NCBI RefSeq assembly: GCF_900091615.1
Contig: NZ_FMIA01000002.1
Location: forward strand, 558,001 to 622,000
Direction of reading: 5' to 3'
Origin: Micromonospora yangpuensis
GTDB lineage: Bacteria; Actinomycetota; Actinomycetes; Mycobacteriales; Micromonosporaceae
Length of the DNA: 64,000 bases
Part shown: one piece after another, positions 16,457-25,175 of the stretch
Position numbering within the stretch: position 1 is the stretch's first letter
Layout: each line of letters opens with the position of its first letter
The notes under the pieces: model-generated
What the model saw: only the letters and a program-made list of their open reading frames with translations
Told to the model about the DNA's origin: nothing
The model's database searches: none
Translations under genes and position numbers: made by a program

Positions 16457-18727
16457 GTGCCCAGCGATGGGCCGGCACGTGGAGGTACGGCCATCGAAAG
16501 CCAGCAGCACGGCGAGTCGCCCGGCGTGTCGTCGAACAACGATCCCGCCACCGGCGGAAAGGACCCGACGGGTGCCGGCCAGCCCGGTGGCCAGAGCGAC
16601 CGCTCCGGGTACGCGGGGATCCGCTCGGTGCTGCGCATCCAGCCGTTCCGCCGGCTCTGGATCGTGCTCGGCGCGGCCTCCTTCGGCGACTGGCTCGGCC
16701 TGCTCGCCACCTCGGTCTTCGCCGCCGCCCAGGTGCAGGGCAGCACCGCGCAGGGTGCCGCGTTCGGTGGCGTGATCGCCATCCGGCTGCTGCCGGCGTT
16801 GCTGCTGGGGCCGATCGCCGGTGTCTTCGCCGACCGCTTCGACCGGCGCTGGACGATGGTCATCTGCGACCTGCTGCGGTTCCTGCTCTTCGCCTCGATC
16901 CCGATGGTCGCGCTCCTGGGGGCCCGGGGTGCGGTGGTGGTCGGCTGGGCGGCCGTGGCCACCTTCCTGATCGAGACGATCACCCTGCTCTGGATCCCGG
17001 CCAAGGAGGCCGCGGTCCCGAACCTGATCCCCCGGGCCCGGCTGGAGGCGGCCAACCAGCTCACCCTGATCACCACGTACGGCTTCACCCCGGTGCTCGC
17101 CGCGCTGGGCATCGCGGTGCTCGACCGCAGCGTGCGCGCGGCGACCGGCGGCGAGATGCCCAACTGGGCCGAGCCCGCCCAGTTGGCGCTCTGGTTCAAC
17201 GCGTTCTCCCGGCTGGCCACCGCGCTGGTGGTGGCCTTCGGGATCAAGGAGATCAGCCGGACCCAGGCCGCCGAGCGGGACCGCACCGAGCAGAGCATGA
17301 TGCGCCAGTTCACCGAGGGGTGGCGGTTCATCGCCAAGACGCCCCTGGTCCGGGGCCTGGTGCTGGGGATCTTCGGCGCGTTCGCCGGCGGCGGCATCGT
17401 GATCGGCACCGCCCGGTTCTTCGCCAACTCCCTCGGTGCCGGTGACGCCGCCTTCTACCTGCTCTTCGGCGCGATCTTCATCGGTCTGGCACTCGGCATC
17501 GGGCTCGGCCCGATGATCGTGCGGGACATGTCCCGCCGCCGCTGGTTCGGCATGAGCATCGTGCTGGCCAGCGCGGCCGTGATGACCCTGGCCTTCGCCA
17601 TCCACCTGTCGATGGCGATCGTCGGCGCGATCGTGGTCGGCGCGGGCGCGGGCATGGCGTTCCTGGCCGGCACCACCCTGCTCGGTGGCGAGATCGCCGA
17701 CGAGGTACGCGGCCGGGTCTTCGCGGTGGTGCAGATCGGCACCCGGATGGTGCTGATCCTGGCCATCGGCCTGAGCAGCCTGCTCGCCGGGGTCGGCGGC
17801 TCGCGCGAGCTGAACATCGTCGACCTGGGCATCTCGATCTCCTCGACCCGGCTGCTGCTGCTCGCCGCCGGTGCGGCCGGCATCTTCGCCGGGATCAGCG
17901 CCTTCGGCCAGATGGACGACAAGAAGGGCGTGCCGGTCCTGGCCGACCTCTGGGGCTCGATCCGGGGCCGCCCGCTGATGCCGGCCGAGCCGTTCGTCTC
18001 CGCCGGCCTCTTCGTGGTCTTCGAGGGTGGTGAGGGCGCCGGCAAGTCGACCCAGGTCAGCCAGCTCGCCGGGCGGCTGGACGGTCAGGGCCGGGAGGTC
18101 CTGGTGACCCGCGAGCCCGGGGCCACCGGGGTCGGTGAACGGATCCGCGCGCTGCTGCTGGGCACCACCGAGGCCGACGCGCCGTCACCGCGGGCCGAGG
18201 CGCTGCTCTACGCCGCCGACCGGGCCCACCACGTCGCCACCGTGGTCCGTCCCGCCCTGGTCCGGGGCGCGGTGGTGATCAGCGACCGGTACGTCGACTC
18301 GTCGCTGGCGTACCAGGGTGCCGGACGGACCCTCCCGGTGGACGAGGTCTCCTGGCTCTCCTCCTGGGCCACCGGTGGGCTCAAGCCCGACCTGGTGGTG
18401 CTGCTCGACGTCGACCCGCGCACCGGGCTGTCCCGGGTCACCGCCCGCGGCGCGGACACCGACCGGTTGGAGGCCGAGTCGGTGGCCTTCCACGAGCGGG
18501 TCCGGTACGCCTTCCTCGACCTGGCCGCCACCGATCCGAAGCGCTACCTCGTGCTCGACGCCTCCCGCCCGGCCGAGGAGCTGGCCGAGCTGGTCGCCGC
18601 CCGGGTCGACGAGCTGCTCGTCGCGCCCGGTGACCCGGCGCGGCCCCGGCCGACCGGGACGTCGGAGACGCCGGGCCGCCCGGAGTTATCGGACGAGGAA
18701 CTGGTGGGCGTGAGGCGCCCGGGCTGA
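16457..18727 (+). CDS. tmk: fusion of MFS-type membrane protein with thymidylate kinase
   Basis: A 756-residue fusion. Residues about 60-500 form a major-facilitator-like membrane domain (FADRFDRRWTMVICDLLRF is the MFS loop 2-3 motif). Residues about 513-725 are a complete thymidylate kinase, which phosphorylates dTMP to dTDP: P-loop FEGGEGAGKST, SDRYVDSSLAYQGAGR for substrate binding, and the LID segment. Similar MFS-Tmk fusions are known next to holB in Streptomyces. The start is uncertain: GTG 16457 lacks a good box, while a GGAGG at 16481-16485 precedes an in-frame ATC and the next GTG is further on. It is coupled by TGATG overlap to holB. Confidence 0.92.
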   Translation: MPSDGPARGGTAIESQQHGESPGVSSNNDPATGGKDPTGAGQPGGQSDRSGYAGIRSVLRIQPFRRLWIVLGAASFGDWLGLLATSVFAAAQVQGSTAQGAAFGGVIAIRLLPALLLGPIAGVFADRFDRRWTMVICDLLRFLLFASIPMVALLGARGAVVVGWAAVATFLIETITLLWIPAKEAAVPNLIPRARLEAANQLTLITTYGFTPVLAALGIAVLDRSVRAATGGEMPNWAEPAQLALWFNAFSRLATALVVAFGIKEISRTQAAERDRTEQSMMRQFTEGWRFIAKTPLVRGLVLGIFGAFAGGGIVIGTARFFANSLGAGDAAFYLLFGAIFIGLALGIGLGPMIVRDMSRRRWFGMSIVLASAAVMTLAFAIHLSMAIVGAIVVGAGAGMAFLAGTTLLGGEIADEVRGRVFAVVQIGTRMVLILAIGLSSLLAGVGGSRELNIVDLGISISSTRLLLLAAGAAGIFAGISAFGQMDDKKGVPVLADLWGSIRGRPLMPAEPFVSAGLFVVFEGGEGAGKSTQVSQLAGRLDGQGREVLVTREPGATGVGERIRALLLGTTEADAPSPRAEALLYAADRAHHVATVVRPALVRGAVVISDRYVDSSLAYQGAGRTLPVDEVSWLSSWATGGLKPDLVVLLDVDPRTGLSRVTARGADTDRLEAESVAFHERVRYAFLDLAATDPKRYLVLDASRPAEELAELVAARVDELLVAPGDPARPRPTGTSETPGRPELSDEELVGVRRPG

Positions 18728-19917
18728 TGTCGGACGTCTTCGTCGATCTGGTCGGCCAGGACGACGCGGTCGACACCCTGCGCCGGGCGGCCGCCGCCGC
18801 GGCCGACGTGCTGCGGGGCACCGCCGACCCCGGGGCCGGGATGACCCACGCCTGGATCTTCACCGGCCCGCCCGGTTCGGGCCGCTCGGTGGCGGCGCGG
18901 GCCTTCGCCGCCGCCCTGCAGTGTGCCCACGGCACTGGGTGCGGCCGGTGCCCCGGCTGCCACACCACGCTGGCCGGGACCCACGCCGACGTCCGGCTGG
19001 TCGTGCCGGAGGGGCTCTCCATCGGGGTCACCGAGATGCGGGCGTTGGTGCTACGGGCGGCGAGCACCCCCTCCGGGGGCCGGTGGCAGGTGGTGGTGGT
19101 CACCGACGCCGACCGGCTCACCGAGGCGGCGGGCAACGCCCTGCTCAAGGCGATCGAGGAGCCGCCGCCGCGTACCGTCTTCCTGCTCTGTGCGCCGTCG
19201 ACCCACCCGGACGACGTCTCGGTGACCATCCGGTCGCGGTGCCGGCTGGTCCAGCTCCGGCAGCCGCCGGCCAGCGCGGTGGCCGAGGTGCTGGTCCGCC
19301 GGGACGGGACCGCCCCGGACGTCGCCGAGTGGGCGGCGGCCGCCGCGCAGGGGCACGTGGGCCGGGCCCGCCGGCTGGCGGCCGACCCGCAGGCGCGCGA
19401 GCGGCGGGCCGCGGTGCTGGCGGTGCCGCGTCGGTTGACCGGGGTGGGTGCCGCCTTCGACGCCGCCGCCGCGTTGATCGCCGCCGCCGAGGCGGAGGCC
19501 GAGGCGGTGGTGGCCGAGAGCGACGCCGCCGAGCGGGCGGCGCTGCAGACCGCGCTCGGTGCGGGTGGCACCGGCCGGGGGGCCGCCGGGGCGGCCCGGG
19601 GCAGCGCCGGTCAGCTCAAGGAGCTGGAACGGCGACAGAAGTCGCGGGCCACCCGGGCCCAGCGGGACGCGCTGGACCGGGCCCTGGTCGACCTGGCCGG
19701 CTTCTACCGGGACGCGCTGACCATCGCGGTCGGGGCCCCGGTGGCCCCGGTGCACGCCGACACCGCCGAGCTGGCCGGGGCGGGGGCGCAGAAGTGGTCG
19801 GCCGAGGGGGCGTTGCGCCGGTTGGAGGCCGTACTGGCCTGCCGGTCGGCGATCGAGGCCAACGTCAAGCCCCGGATCGCGGTGGAGTCCATGATGCTCA
19901 CTCTCTGGCGGGGCTGA
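18727..19917 (+). CDS. holB: DNA polymerase III subunit delta-prime
   Basis: A 396-residue clamp-loader subunit that helps load the beta sliding clamp. The AAA+ fold has a modified P-loop, TGPPGSGRSVA, with Arg in place of the catalytic Lys, as expected for delta-prime, which does not hydrolyse ATP. The zinc-binding module is CAHGTGCGRCPGCHTTLAG (four Cys). The sensor region ITDADRLTEAAGNALLKAIEEPP-like segment (19105-19160) is conserved. ATG overlaps the tmk stop. An Ala/Glu-rich stretch at about residues 245-300 looks low-complexity. Its neighbours tmk and ricT also flank holB in many Gram-positive bacteria. Confidence 0.95.
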   Translation: MSDVFVDLVGQDDAVDTLRRAAAAAADVLRGTADPGAGMTHAWIFTGPPGSGRSVAARAFAAALQCAHGTGCGRCPGCHTTLAGTHADVRLVVPEGLSIGVTEMRALVLRAASTPSGGRWQVVVVTDADRLTEAAGNALLKAIEEPPPRTVFLLCAPSTHPDDVSVTIRSRCRLVQLRQPPASAVAEVLVRRDGTAPDVAEWAAAAAQGHVGRARRLAADPQARERRAAVLAVPRRLTGVGAAFDAAAALIAAAEAEAEAVVAESDAAERAALQTALGAGGTGRGAAGAARGSAGQLKELERRQKSRATRAQRDALDRALVDLAGFYRDALTIAVGAPVAPVHADTAELAGAGAQKWSAEGALRRLEAVLACRSAIEANVKPRIAVESMMLTLWRG

Positions 19918-20077
19918 CCTGCCGCTCAGGCAGGCCCCCGCGTAGGGCCATCGACAGTCGCAACCGGGTGCGGTACGGTCCCGGTGATGTCACCGTGACC
20001 CTGGTGGCACGCTGCGTGAGGCAGCGCGGTCGGCCCGACCAGGCGACCGTGGCGAGCACTGCCGGGAGGAGCCGCCG

Positions 20078-20407
20078 ATGCCGCGGGGGGAGATCGACGA
20101 GGCCTGGATCGAGGAGGCGGTGCGCAGGTACCGCCGGATCGAGACCCTGCAGGCCGAGTTCGACCGGGCGGTGGCCACCGTCGAGGTGACCGTCCGGTCG
20201 CCGGACGGGCTGGTCGAGGTGGTGGTGACCGCCGACGGGAAGATCACCGACGTCCGGTTCCTGGGCCCGCTGCACTCCCGCAACCCGCGCGCCGTCGCCG
20301 GCAGCGTGCAGGCCGCGATCGCCGCCGCCGCCGACGCCGCGCAGTGGGCCCGGGAGAAGCTGCACAACGAGACCTTTTCGGCGTACCGCACGTTGGCGGG
20401 GGCCTGA
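20078..20407 (+). CDS. YbaB/EbfC-family DNA-binding protein
   Basis: A 109-residue protein starting MPRGEIDEAWIEEAVRRYRR with a GGGAGGAG box. The helix - three strand - helix pattern, with VEVTVRSPDGLVEVVVTADGKITDVRFLG in the middle, is that of YbaB/EbfC nucleoid-associated proteins, which dimerise as tweezers around DNA. It is not the canonical ybaB of the dnaX-recR locus. Instead it opens a three-gene unit with two WXG100-like genes. In actinobacteria such YbaB-like proteins often accompany ESX-type substrates, which fits this arrangement; the role is unknown. Confidence 0.82.
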   Translation: MPRGEIDEAWIEEAVRRYRRIETLQAEFDRAVATVEVTVRSPDGLVEVVVTADGKITDVRFLGPLHSRNPRAVAGSVQAAIAAAADAAQWAREKLHNETFSAYRTLAGA

Positions 20408-20408
20408 G

Positions 20409-20744
20409 ATGGACCGGTTGCCGGCGCTCGCCGCCCGACTGGACGAGGCGAGCGACACGCTGCGCACGCTTGCCCGCTCGGTGACCGCCACCGACCCGGC
20501 CCACCCGGCCTTCGGCGCCGACGCCGCGGGCCGCCCCGGTGAGGTGGGGCGGGCCCTGCACCGGCAGTGGGTCGCCGCCACCGAGCAGCGGGCCCGCGAG
20601 GCCACCGCCGCCGCCGCGCGACTGGCCGCCGCCGCCACCGCCGTGCGGTCGGCCGCCGAGCGGTACGTCGACACCGACGCCGCCGCCGAACACCGCCTGC
20701 GCGGCCTCGACCCTTCCGCCCACCGCACCGGCGGGCCGCGGTGA
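20409..20744 (+). CDS. WXG100/ESX-like small helical protein
   Basis: A 111-residue protein starting one base after the YbaB-like stop. It is nearly all helical: LPALAARLDEASDTLRTLAR, then a loop, then RALHRQWVAATEQRAREATAAAARLAAAATAVRSAAERY. Size and two-helix hairpin pattern are those of type VII secretion (WXG100-like) proteins, although the central motif is not a clean W-x-G. The C-terminal ERYVDTDAAAEHRL resembles the Y-x-x-x-D/E export signal (YVDTD). No secretion ATPase is nearby. Its stop overlaps the next gene (TGATG). Confidence 0.65.
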   Translation: MDRLPALAARLDEASDTLRTLARSVTATDPAHPAFGADAAGRPGEVGRALHRQWVAATEQRAREATAAAARLAAAATAVRSAAERYVDTDAAAEHRLRGLDPSAHRTGGPR

Positions 20745-21529
20745 TGGACGCGCTGGACCGGCTCGCCGAGCCCGGCCTGGACCTGCTCCGCCGGGTGGAC
20801 ACCCTGCTCGCCGGCGGCGCGCCGGAGGGCCACCCGGTCTGGCCCCTGCTGCGCCGCCTCCAGGTGCTGCCCGCCGAGGCCGTCCGCGGCTTCCTCGACC
20901 TGCATCCCGCGCCGTTGACGACCGCCGGCGACGAGGTGCGCCGGCTGGTCCGCTCCTACGACCAGGCCTGCGCCCCGTTGACCGATCCGGTCGCCTGGTC
21001 GGGGCCGGCCGCCGCGTCGTACGGGCAGGCGCGGGCGGCGTTGCTGCGCCACCTCGACGAGGGGCCGGAGAGCCTGATCGGCCGGCTGGAGTCCACCGCG
21101 GGGTACGCCGACGCGCTCGCCGACTGGGTGGAGCGCAGTCGGATCGCGCTGGCCCGGACCCTGGCCGAGGTGCTCGGCTCGACCGAGGCGGTGACGGTGG
21201 TCGCGGCCACCACGACCGCCACCGGCGCCGGCACCGGCCTGACCGCCAGCGGCACCGGCCTGACGGTCACCGGCGTCGGCGCGGGTGTGACTGCCACCGG
21301 CGGCACCCCGACTGCCGGCGGTGCCGTCGACCAGCAGCCGGGGGCCGGCCGGCGGGGTCACCGCGAGGCGGCCGAGATCGCCCGGCGGGTGCTGGCGGTG
21401 CTCTGTGTGGCCTACGACGGCGCGGAGACCCTGCTGCGGCAGTGGTCGCCGAGCCTGGCCGTCGCGCCCTGGCGGCCGGCGGTGGACGCCCCGCCGCGCG
21501 TCGACGCCACCACCCGGCTGGGTTGGTGA
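20744..21529 (+). CDS. ESX-associated-like helical protein with Thr/Gly/Ala-rich hinge
   Basis: A 261-residue protein coupled to the preceding gene by TGATG. Residues 1-150 are helical and contain LVRSYDQACAPLTDPVAWSGPAAASYGQARAALLRHLDE, with a W-S-G at the expected turn, typical of WXG100-like partners. Residues about 150-205 are a Thr/Gly/Ala repeat hinge (TATGAGTGLTASGTGLTVTG). A further helical segment, AAEIARRVLAVLCVAYDGAETLLRQW, follows. It probably forms a helical complex with the gene before it, and may be a type VII substrate or chaperone. Function is inferred only from architecture. Confidence 0.65.
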   Translation: MDALDRLAEPGLDLLRRVDTLLAGGAPEGHPVWPLLRRLQVLPAEAVRGFLDLHPAPLTTAGDEVRRLVRSYDQACAPLTDPVAWSGPAAASYGQARAALLRHLDEGPESLIGRLESTAGYADALADWVERSRIALARTLAEVLGSTEAVTVVAATTTATGAGTGLTASGTGLTVTGVGAGVTATGGTPTAGGAVDQQPGAGRRGHREAAEIARRVLAVLCVAYDGAETLLRQWSPSLAVAPWRPAVDAPPRVDATTRLGW

Positions 21530-21603
21530 CCGTGACTGCTGACGGTGATCCTCCGGTGACCGCCGGCCGGACGCCGCCGGCCGATCCGTCGTAGGGTGGG
21601 GCC

Positions 21604-22461
21604 ATGGGCATGCTCTGCGCGGTCAGCTTCAACCGGTACGGGCGTCTCTACTACCTGGACCCCGGCGAGTTCAGCCCACAGGTCGGCGACAAGGTGCTGG
21701 TGCCCACCGACGACGGCCCCGAGGTGGCCGAGTGTGTCTGGGCCGCCCAGTGGGTCACCGAGGACACCGACGGTTTCCCCCGGCTGGCGGGGCTGGCCCA
21801 GGACGACGACCTGCGCCGCGACGAGACGCTGCGGCGGCGTAAGGCCGAGGCCAAGGTGGCCGCCAAGCGGCTGATCCGGGGGCACGGCCTGCCGATGAAG
21901 GTGGTCGCGGTGGACCACGTCCTGGCCGCCGCTGACGGCAGCAGCGACCGGACCACCATCTACTTCACCGCGCCGCACCGGGTGGACTTCCGGGCGCTGG
22001 TCCGGGACCTGGGGGCCACCCTGCGGTGCCGGGTCGAGCTGCGGCAGCTCTCGGCCCGTGACTCGGCCCGGGTGCAGGGCGGCATCGGCTCCTGCGGCCG
22101 GGACCTGTGCTGCGCCACCTTCCTCAACGACTTCGAGCCGGTGACCATCCGGATGGCCAAGGACCAGGACCTCCCGCTCAACCCGCTGCGGATCTCCGGG
22201 GCGTGCGGCCGGCTGATGTGTTGCCTCAAGTACGAACATCCGCTGTATGCCGGAGGCGGCACCTCCTATCCGAACCCGGGCCAGCGGGTGGAGACCCCGG
22301 AAGGCCAGGCCAAGGTGATCTCCCGGCACCCACCGAGCGAGACCGTCGTGGTCCGGCAGCTCACCGGGGGCGAGACCAAGCGGTGCGGCCTCGCCGAGGT
22401 CTGTGGCTCCCGCCAGGCGTACGAAGCAGGGGGCGATCCCCTTCCCCTCCGGGCGGAGTGA
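21604..22461 (+). CDS. ricT: RicT / PSP1 C-terminal domain protein (YaaT-like)
   Basis: A 285-residue protein. The PSP1 domain core is MLCAVSFNRYGRLYYLDPGE ... VGDKVLVPTDDGPEVAECVW. The Cys motifs GSCGRDLCCATFL and GACGRLMCCLKYEHP match those that bind [4Fe-4S] clusters in Bacillus YaaT (RicT), part of the RicAFT complex acting on RNase Y-dependent mRNA processing and phosphorelay. In Firmicutes it also lies next to holB, the same neighbourhood as here. No RicA or RicF is visible. In actinobacteria its job is not settled. It ends three bases before the convergent phosphoesterase gene. Confidence 0.92.
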   Translation: MGMLCAVSFNRYGRLYYLDPGEFSPQVGDKVLVPTDDGPEVAECVWAAQWVTEDTDGFPRLAGLAQDDDLRRDETLRRRKAEAKVAAKRLIRGHGLPMKVVAVDHVLAAADGSSDRTTIYFTAPHRVDFRALVRDLGATLRCRVELRQLSARDSARVQGGIGSCGRDLCCATFLNDFEPVTIRMAKDQDLPLNPLRISGACGRLMCCLKYEHPLYAGGGTSYPNPGQRVETPEGQAKVISRHPPSETVVVRQLTGGETKRCGLAEVCGSRQAYEAGGDPLPLRAE

Positions 22462-22464
22462 CGG

Positions 22465-24231
22465 TCAGCTGGATGCCCGGGCGTCGGCCGGGACGACGGT
22501 CGGCGGCTCGGCCAGCCGGGGGCGCAGCGGCTCGGCGGGAGCCAGCCAGGAGGCGTCCGGACCGGGATCGGGGTTGACCTGCCAGCGGCGGCCCACCCGG
22601 TCGATCGCGACCGGATAGATCGTCAGCGTGCCGTCGGGGTCGATCCGCATCCGCAGGAAGGCCTTGGCGTCCTCGATGCCCTGACCGGCGAAGAGCTCGT
22701 TCAGGTTCACCCCGAACGCCCCGGCCAGCAGCAGGTACCCGGCCACCAGCTGGGTGGCCACCAGCCCGGCGACCGGGCCGTACAGCGCCGCGGCGGCGAC
22801 CGCCGGCAGGGGCCAGGGCCAGTCGTGCGGGGGCAGGCCGAGCCAGGCCCAGGTGCCGAGGGCGGCCAGCCCGACATGCGCCAGCCCGTGACCCACCCCG
22901 AGCAGCCAGTGCCGCACCTGCCGGTTGCCGCTGGCCGTGGGCGGCTTGGCGAAGAAGGCCGCCCCGAGCAGGGTCACCACCACCATCATCACCAGCGGTA
23001 CGCTGAACAGCCGCTGGTCGGTGCTGTCCACGTCCTGGGTGGCGACCCCGGCCATGGCCAGCATCAACAGCGTGTGCAGGGTGCCGAGCAGGGTGACGAA
23101 GCCCGGGTTGCGCCAGGGCAGCCGGGCGAAGACCCCGAAGCCGTACCGTCGGGAGCGGCCCGCCGTCGGATAGCGCCCGGCCAGCGCGTACTCCCGGGTG
23201 CGGCTGGCCCGCCGGGACAGCGTCTCCCGGGGCGGCACCTCGATCCGTTCGGGCAGCTGGTGGGTGGGGTAGAGGTACGCCCCGCCGCCGCCACACGTGA
23301 TCAGCTGCCGGTCGCCGCTTTCGTACCGGGAGTAGTGGTGCAGGTCGCCGGAGAGGATCACCCGGACCCGGGCCCCGGTCGGCGCGACCACGGTCCGCAC
23401 GAAGTAGTCGATCGAGTCGTACGCGGTGGGGTCGTCGACGGCCTTGACCCAGGTCGGCTCCGGCACCACCAGGATCACCCGGGACTGCGGCCCGAGCCGC
23501 CGGGCGACCTGCTCGAAGTAGGTAAGCTGCGGATCGTCGAGGTACGAGCCGGACTGGTCGTCCAGGCCGAGCAGCCACCAGTCGGCCGGCAGTTCGGCGG
23601 CGAAGTACGACCGGGTCTGCCCGGTCAGCCAGCCGCCGAAGTGCCGGTCCCGGGTCCGGGCGAAGATCCGCAGGAACGCGGTCAGCCCGTCGTACCAGTC
23701 GTGGTTGCCGGGAATCGCGAAGAGGGTGGGCCGCTCGGGCGGGGTGACCGGCAGCGCGGCCTGGTAGGGCCCCTTGCACCGGTCCTCGTACGCCGCGTAG
23801 CTCGCCGACGGGTAGACCTGGTCGCCTCCCATGATCAGGGTCTGCGCCCGGGGCAGCCGGTGGCCGTCGACGGTCAGCTCCCGCTGGGCGAGCAGGTACG
23901 CCACCGAGTACGTGGCGTCGAAGCCGTCACCCAGGTCGGCGACGTAGTCCAGCCAGAGCCCGCCGTCCGGTCCCACCTGTCGGGGCACCTCGTCGGCGAA
24001 GGCCCGCTGCAACTCCCGCTTGTCCAGGTACGCCCCGAACAACATCGCCAGCAACGTACGCAGCCCGGTGCTGATCAACAGCAGCGGCGCGAGCCACGGC
24101 ACCGGCCGGCGCGGCGTGAAGCCCAACTCGTGCGGCTTGGTGGAACGCGGCCGGTGCGCCTCGCGGCCGCCGGCGGCCTCGCTGGCGTGGGTGTCGTCCG
24201 GCTCGACGACGGGGGCGGAATCGTCGGTCAC
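22465..24231 (-). CDS. membrane-bound calcineurin-like metallophosphoesterase
   Basis: A 588-residue protein. One hydrophobic segment near residues 44-66 (WLAPLLLISTGLRTLLAMLF) precedes a phosphoesterase domain with ADLGDGFDATY, MGGDQVYPS (Asp metal ligand), IPGNHDWYDG (the GNHD/E motif) and LSGDLHHYSRYE (GDxHH). These are the di-metal ligands of the family. After about residue 375 come four or five more membrane helices (VTLLGTLHTLLMLAMAG, VPLVMMVVVTLLGAAFFA, LAHVGLAALGTWAWLGL and others). The substrate is unknown. It converges on ricT and diverges from tRNA-Thr. Confidence 0.88.
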   Translation of the reverse strand: MTDDSAPVVEPDDTHASEAAGGREAHRPRSTKPHELGFTPRRPVPWLAPLLLISTGLRTLLAMLFGAYLDKRELQRAFADEVPRQVGPDGGLWLDYVADLGDGFDATYSVAYLLAQRELTVDGHRLPRAQTLIMGGDQVYPSASYAAYEDRCKGPYQAALPVTPPERPTLFAIPGNHDWYDGLTAFLRIFARTRDRHFGGWLTGQTRSYFAAELPADWWLLGLDDQSGSYLDDPQLTYFEQVARRLGPQSRVILVVPEPTWVKAVDDPTAYDSIDYFVRTVVAPTGARVRVILSGDLHHYSRYESGDRQLITCGGGGAYLYPTHQLPERIEVPPRETLSRRASRTREYALAGRYPTAGRSRRYGFGVFARLPWRNPGFVTLLGTLHTLLMLAMAGVATQDVDSTDQRLFSVPLVMMVVVTLLGAAFFAKPPTASGNRQVRHWLLGVGHGLAHVGLAALGTWAWLGLPPHDWPWPLPAVAAAALYGPVAGLVATQLVAGYLLLAGAFGVNLNELFAGQGIEDAKAFLRMRIDPDGTLTIYPVAIDRVGRRWQVNPDPGPDASWLAPAEPLRPRLAEPPTVVPADARASS

Positions 24232-24344
24232 CCGGGGCAGCGTAGTGCTCCCGGCCCGGTGGCGCTGTCTGGCGACCGACGCTGGGCCGGTCGGGGAACC
24301 CGTGCGGGCGGAGGGCTGCCGGTGCCGTACACTTGCTGATCGTT

Positions 24345-24417
24345 GCCGCCTTAGCTCAGTCGGCTAGAGCGACGCACTCGTAATGCGTAGGTCGACGGTT
24401 CGATTCCGTCAGGCGGC
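24345..24417 (+). tRNA. tRNA-Thr (anticodon CGT)
   Basis: A full cloverleaf: acceptor GCCGCCT pairs with AGGCGGC, D arm GCTC...GAGC, anticodon stem ACGCA/TGCGT around the loop CTCGTAA (anticodon CGT, reading ACG), and T arm GACGG-TTCGATT-CCGTC. The CCA end is not encoded. A -10-like TACACT lies at about 24328. A hairpin terminator follows directly. Confidence 0.97.
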
Positions 24418-24423
24418 TCAGAG

Positions 24424-24459
24424 GATGCCCTGACCAGCGGAGACGCAGGTCAGGGCATC
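24424..24459 (+). terminator. terminator of tRNA-Thr
   Basis: GATGCCCTGACC (24424-24435) and GGTCAGGGCATC (24448-24459) form a perfect 12-bp stem with a 12-base loop, followed by GTTTGT. It starts six bases past the tRNA, a convincing intrinsic terminator. Confidence 0.88.
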
Positions 24460-24530
24460 GTTTGTATCGATGAGGATTCGAGTCACCCCCCCCGGAAGCC
24501 AGGTCAGGTGGCCGATGTGAACTCCGCTTC

Positions 24531-25175
24531 TCAGCTCTGCAGGTAGGCCAGGACCGCCAGGATTCGGCGGTTGTCGTCCTCGGAGGGCTTGAGACCGAGC
24601 TTGGTGAAGATGCTGTTGCTGTGTTTGCTGACAGTCTTCTCGGTGACGAACATCCGGGTGGCGATCGCAGCGTTCGACCGGCCCTGGGCCATCAGAGCGA
24701 GGACCTCATGCTCGCGCTGGCTCAGCTTCAGGAGCTTGGGGTCGGCGGCGCGGTGGGTGAGCAGTGCACTCACCACGTCGGGGTCCATGACGACGCTCCC
24801 GGAAGCGACCTGCCGGACGTTGTCGATGAACTGGCCGACGTCCGTGACCCGATCCTTCAACAGATAGCCCACCGCGCCCGCGCGATCCGACATCAGCTCC
24901 CGGGCGTAAATCTGCTCGACATACTGTGAGAGCACCAGAATGGGAAGCCCTGGAATCTGCCGGCGGACTTCTACGGCGGAACGCAGTCCCTCGTCGGTGA
25001 AGGTCGGCGGCAACCGCACGTCGACGATGGCGACGTCAGGACGGTGCGTCATCAGCGCCCGGATCAGGGCGGCCCCGTTGTCAACGGCTTCCACAACCTC
25101 GAACCCATTGGCCCGCAAGATCCTGATCAGGCCCTCGCGGAGCAGGGCGAGGTCCTCGGCTATCACGATACGCAC
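24531..25175 (-). CDS. LuxR/NarL-type response regulator
   Basis: A 214-residue response regulator. The receiver domain begins MRIVIAEDLALLREGL (acidic pocket ED), the phosphoacceptor Asp is in VAIVDVRLPP at about residue 52, and the switch Lys is in YLLKDRV. The C-terminal GerE/LuxR helix-turn-helix runs LSQREHEVLALMAQGRSNAAIATRMFVTEKTVSKHSNSIF. The GTG start lies 13 bases inside the end of the kinase gene, so kinase and regulator are translationally coupled. Genes under its control cannot be named; the secreted hydrolases upstream on the same strand are candidates. Confidence 0.95.
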   Translation of the reverse strand: MRIVIAEDLALLREGLIRILRANGFEVVEAVDNGAALIRALMTHRPDVAIVDVRLPPTFTDEGLRSAVEVRRQIPGLPILVLSQYVEQIYARELMSDRAGAVGYLLKDRVTDVGQFIDNVRQVASGSVVMDPDVVSALLTHRAADPKLLKLSQREHEVLALMAQGRSNAAIATRMFVTEKTVSKHSNSIFTKLGLKPSEDDNRRILAVLAYLQS

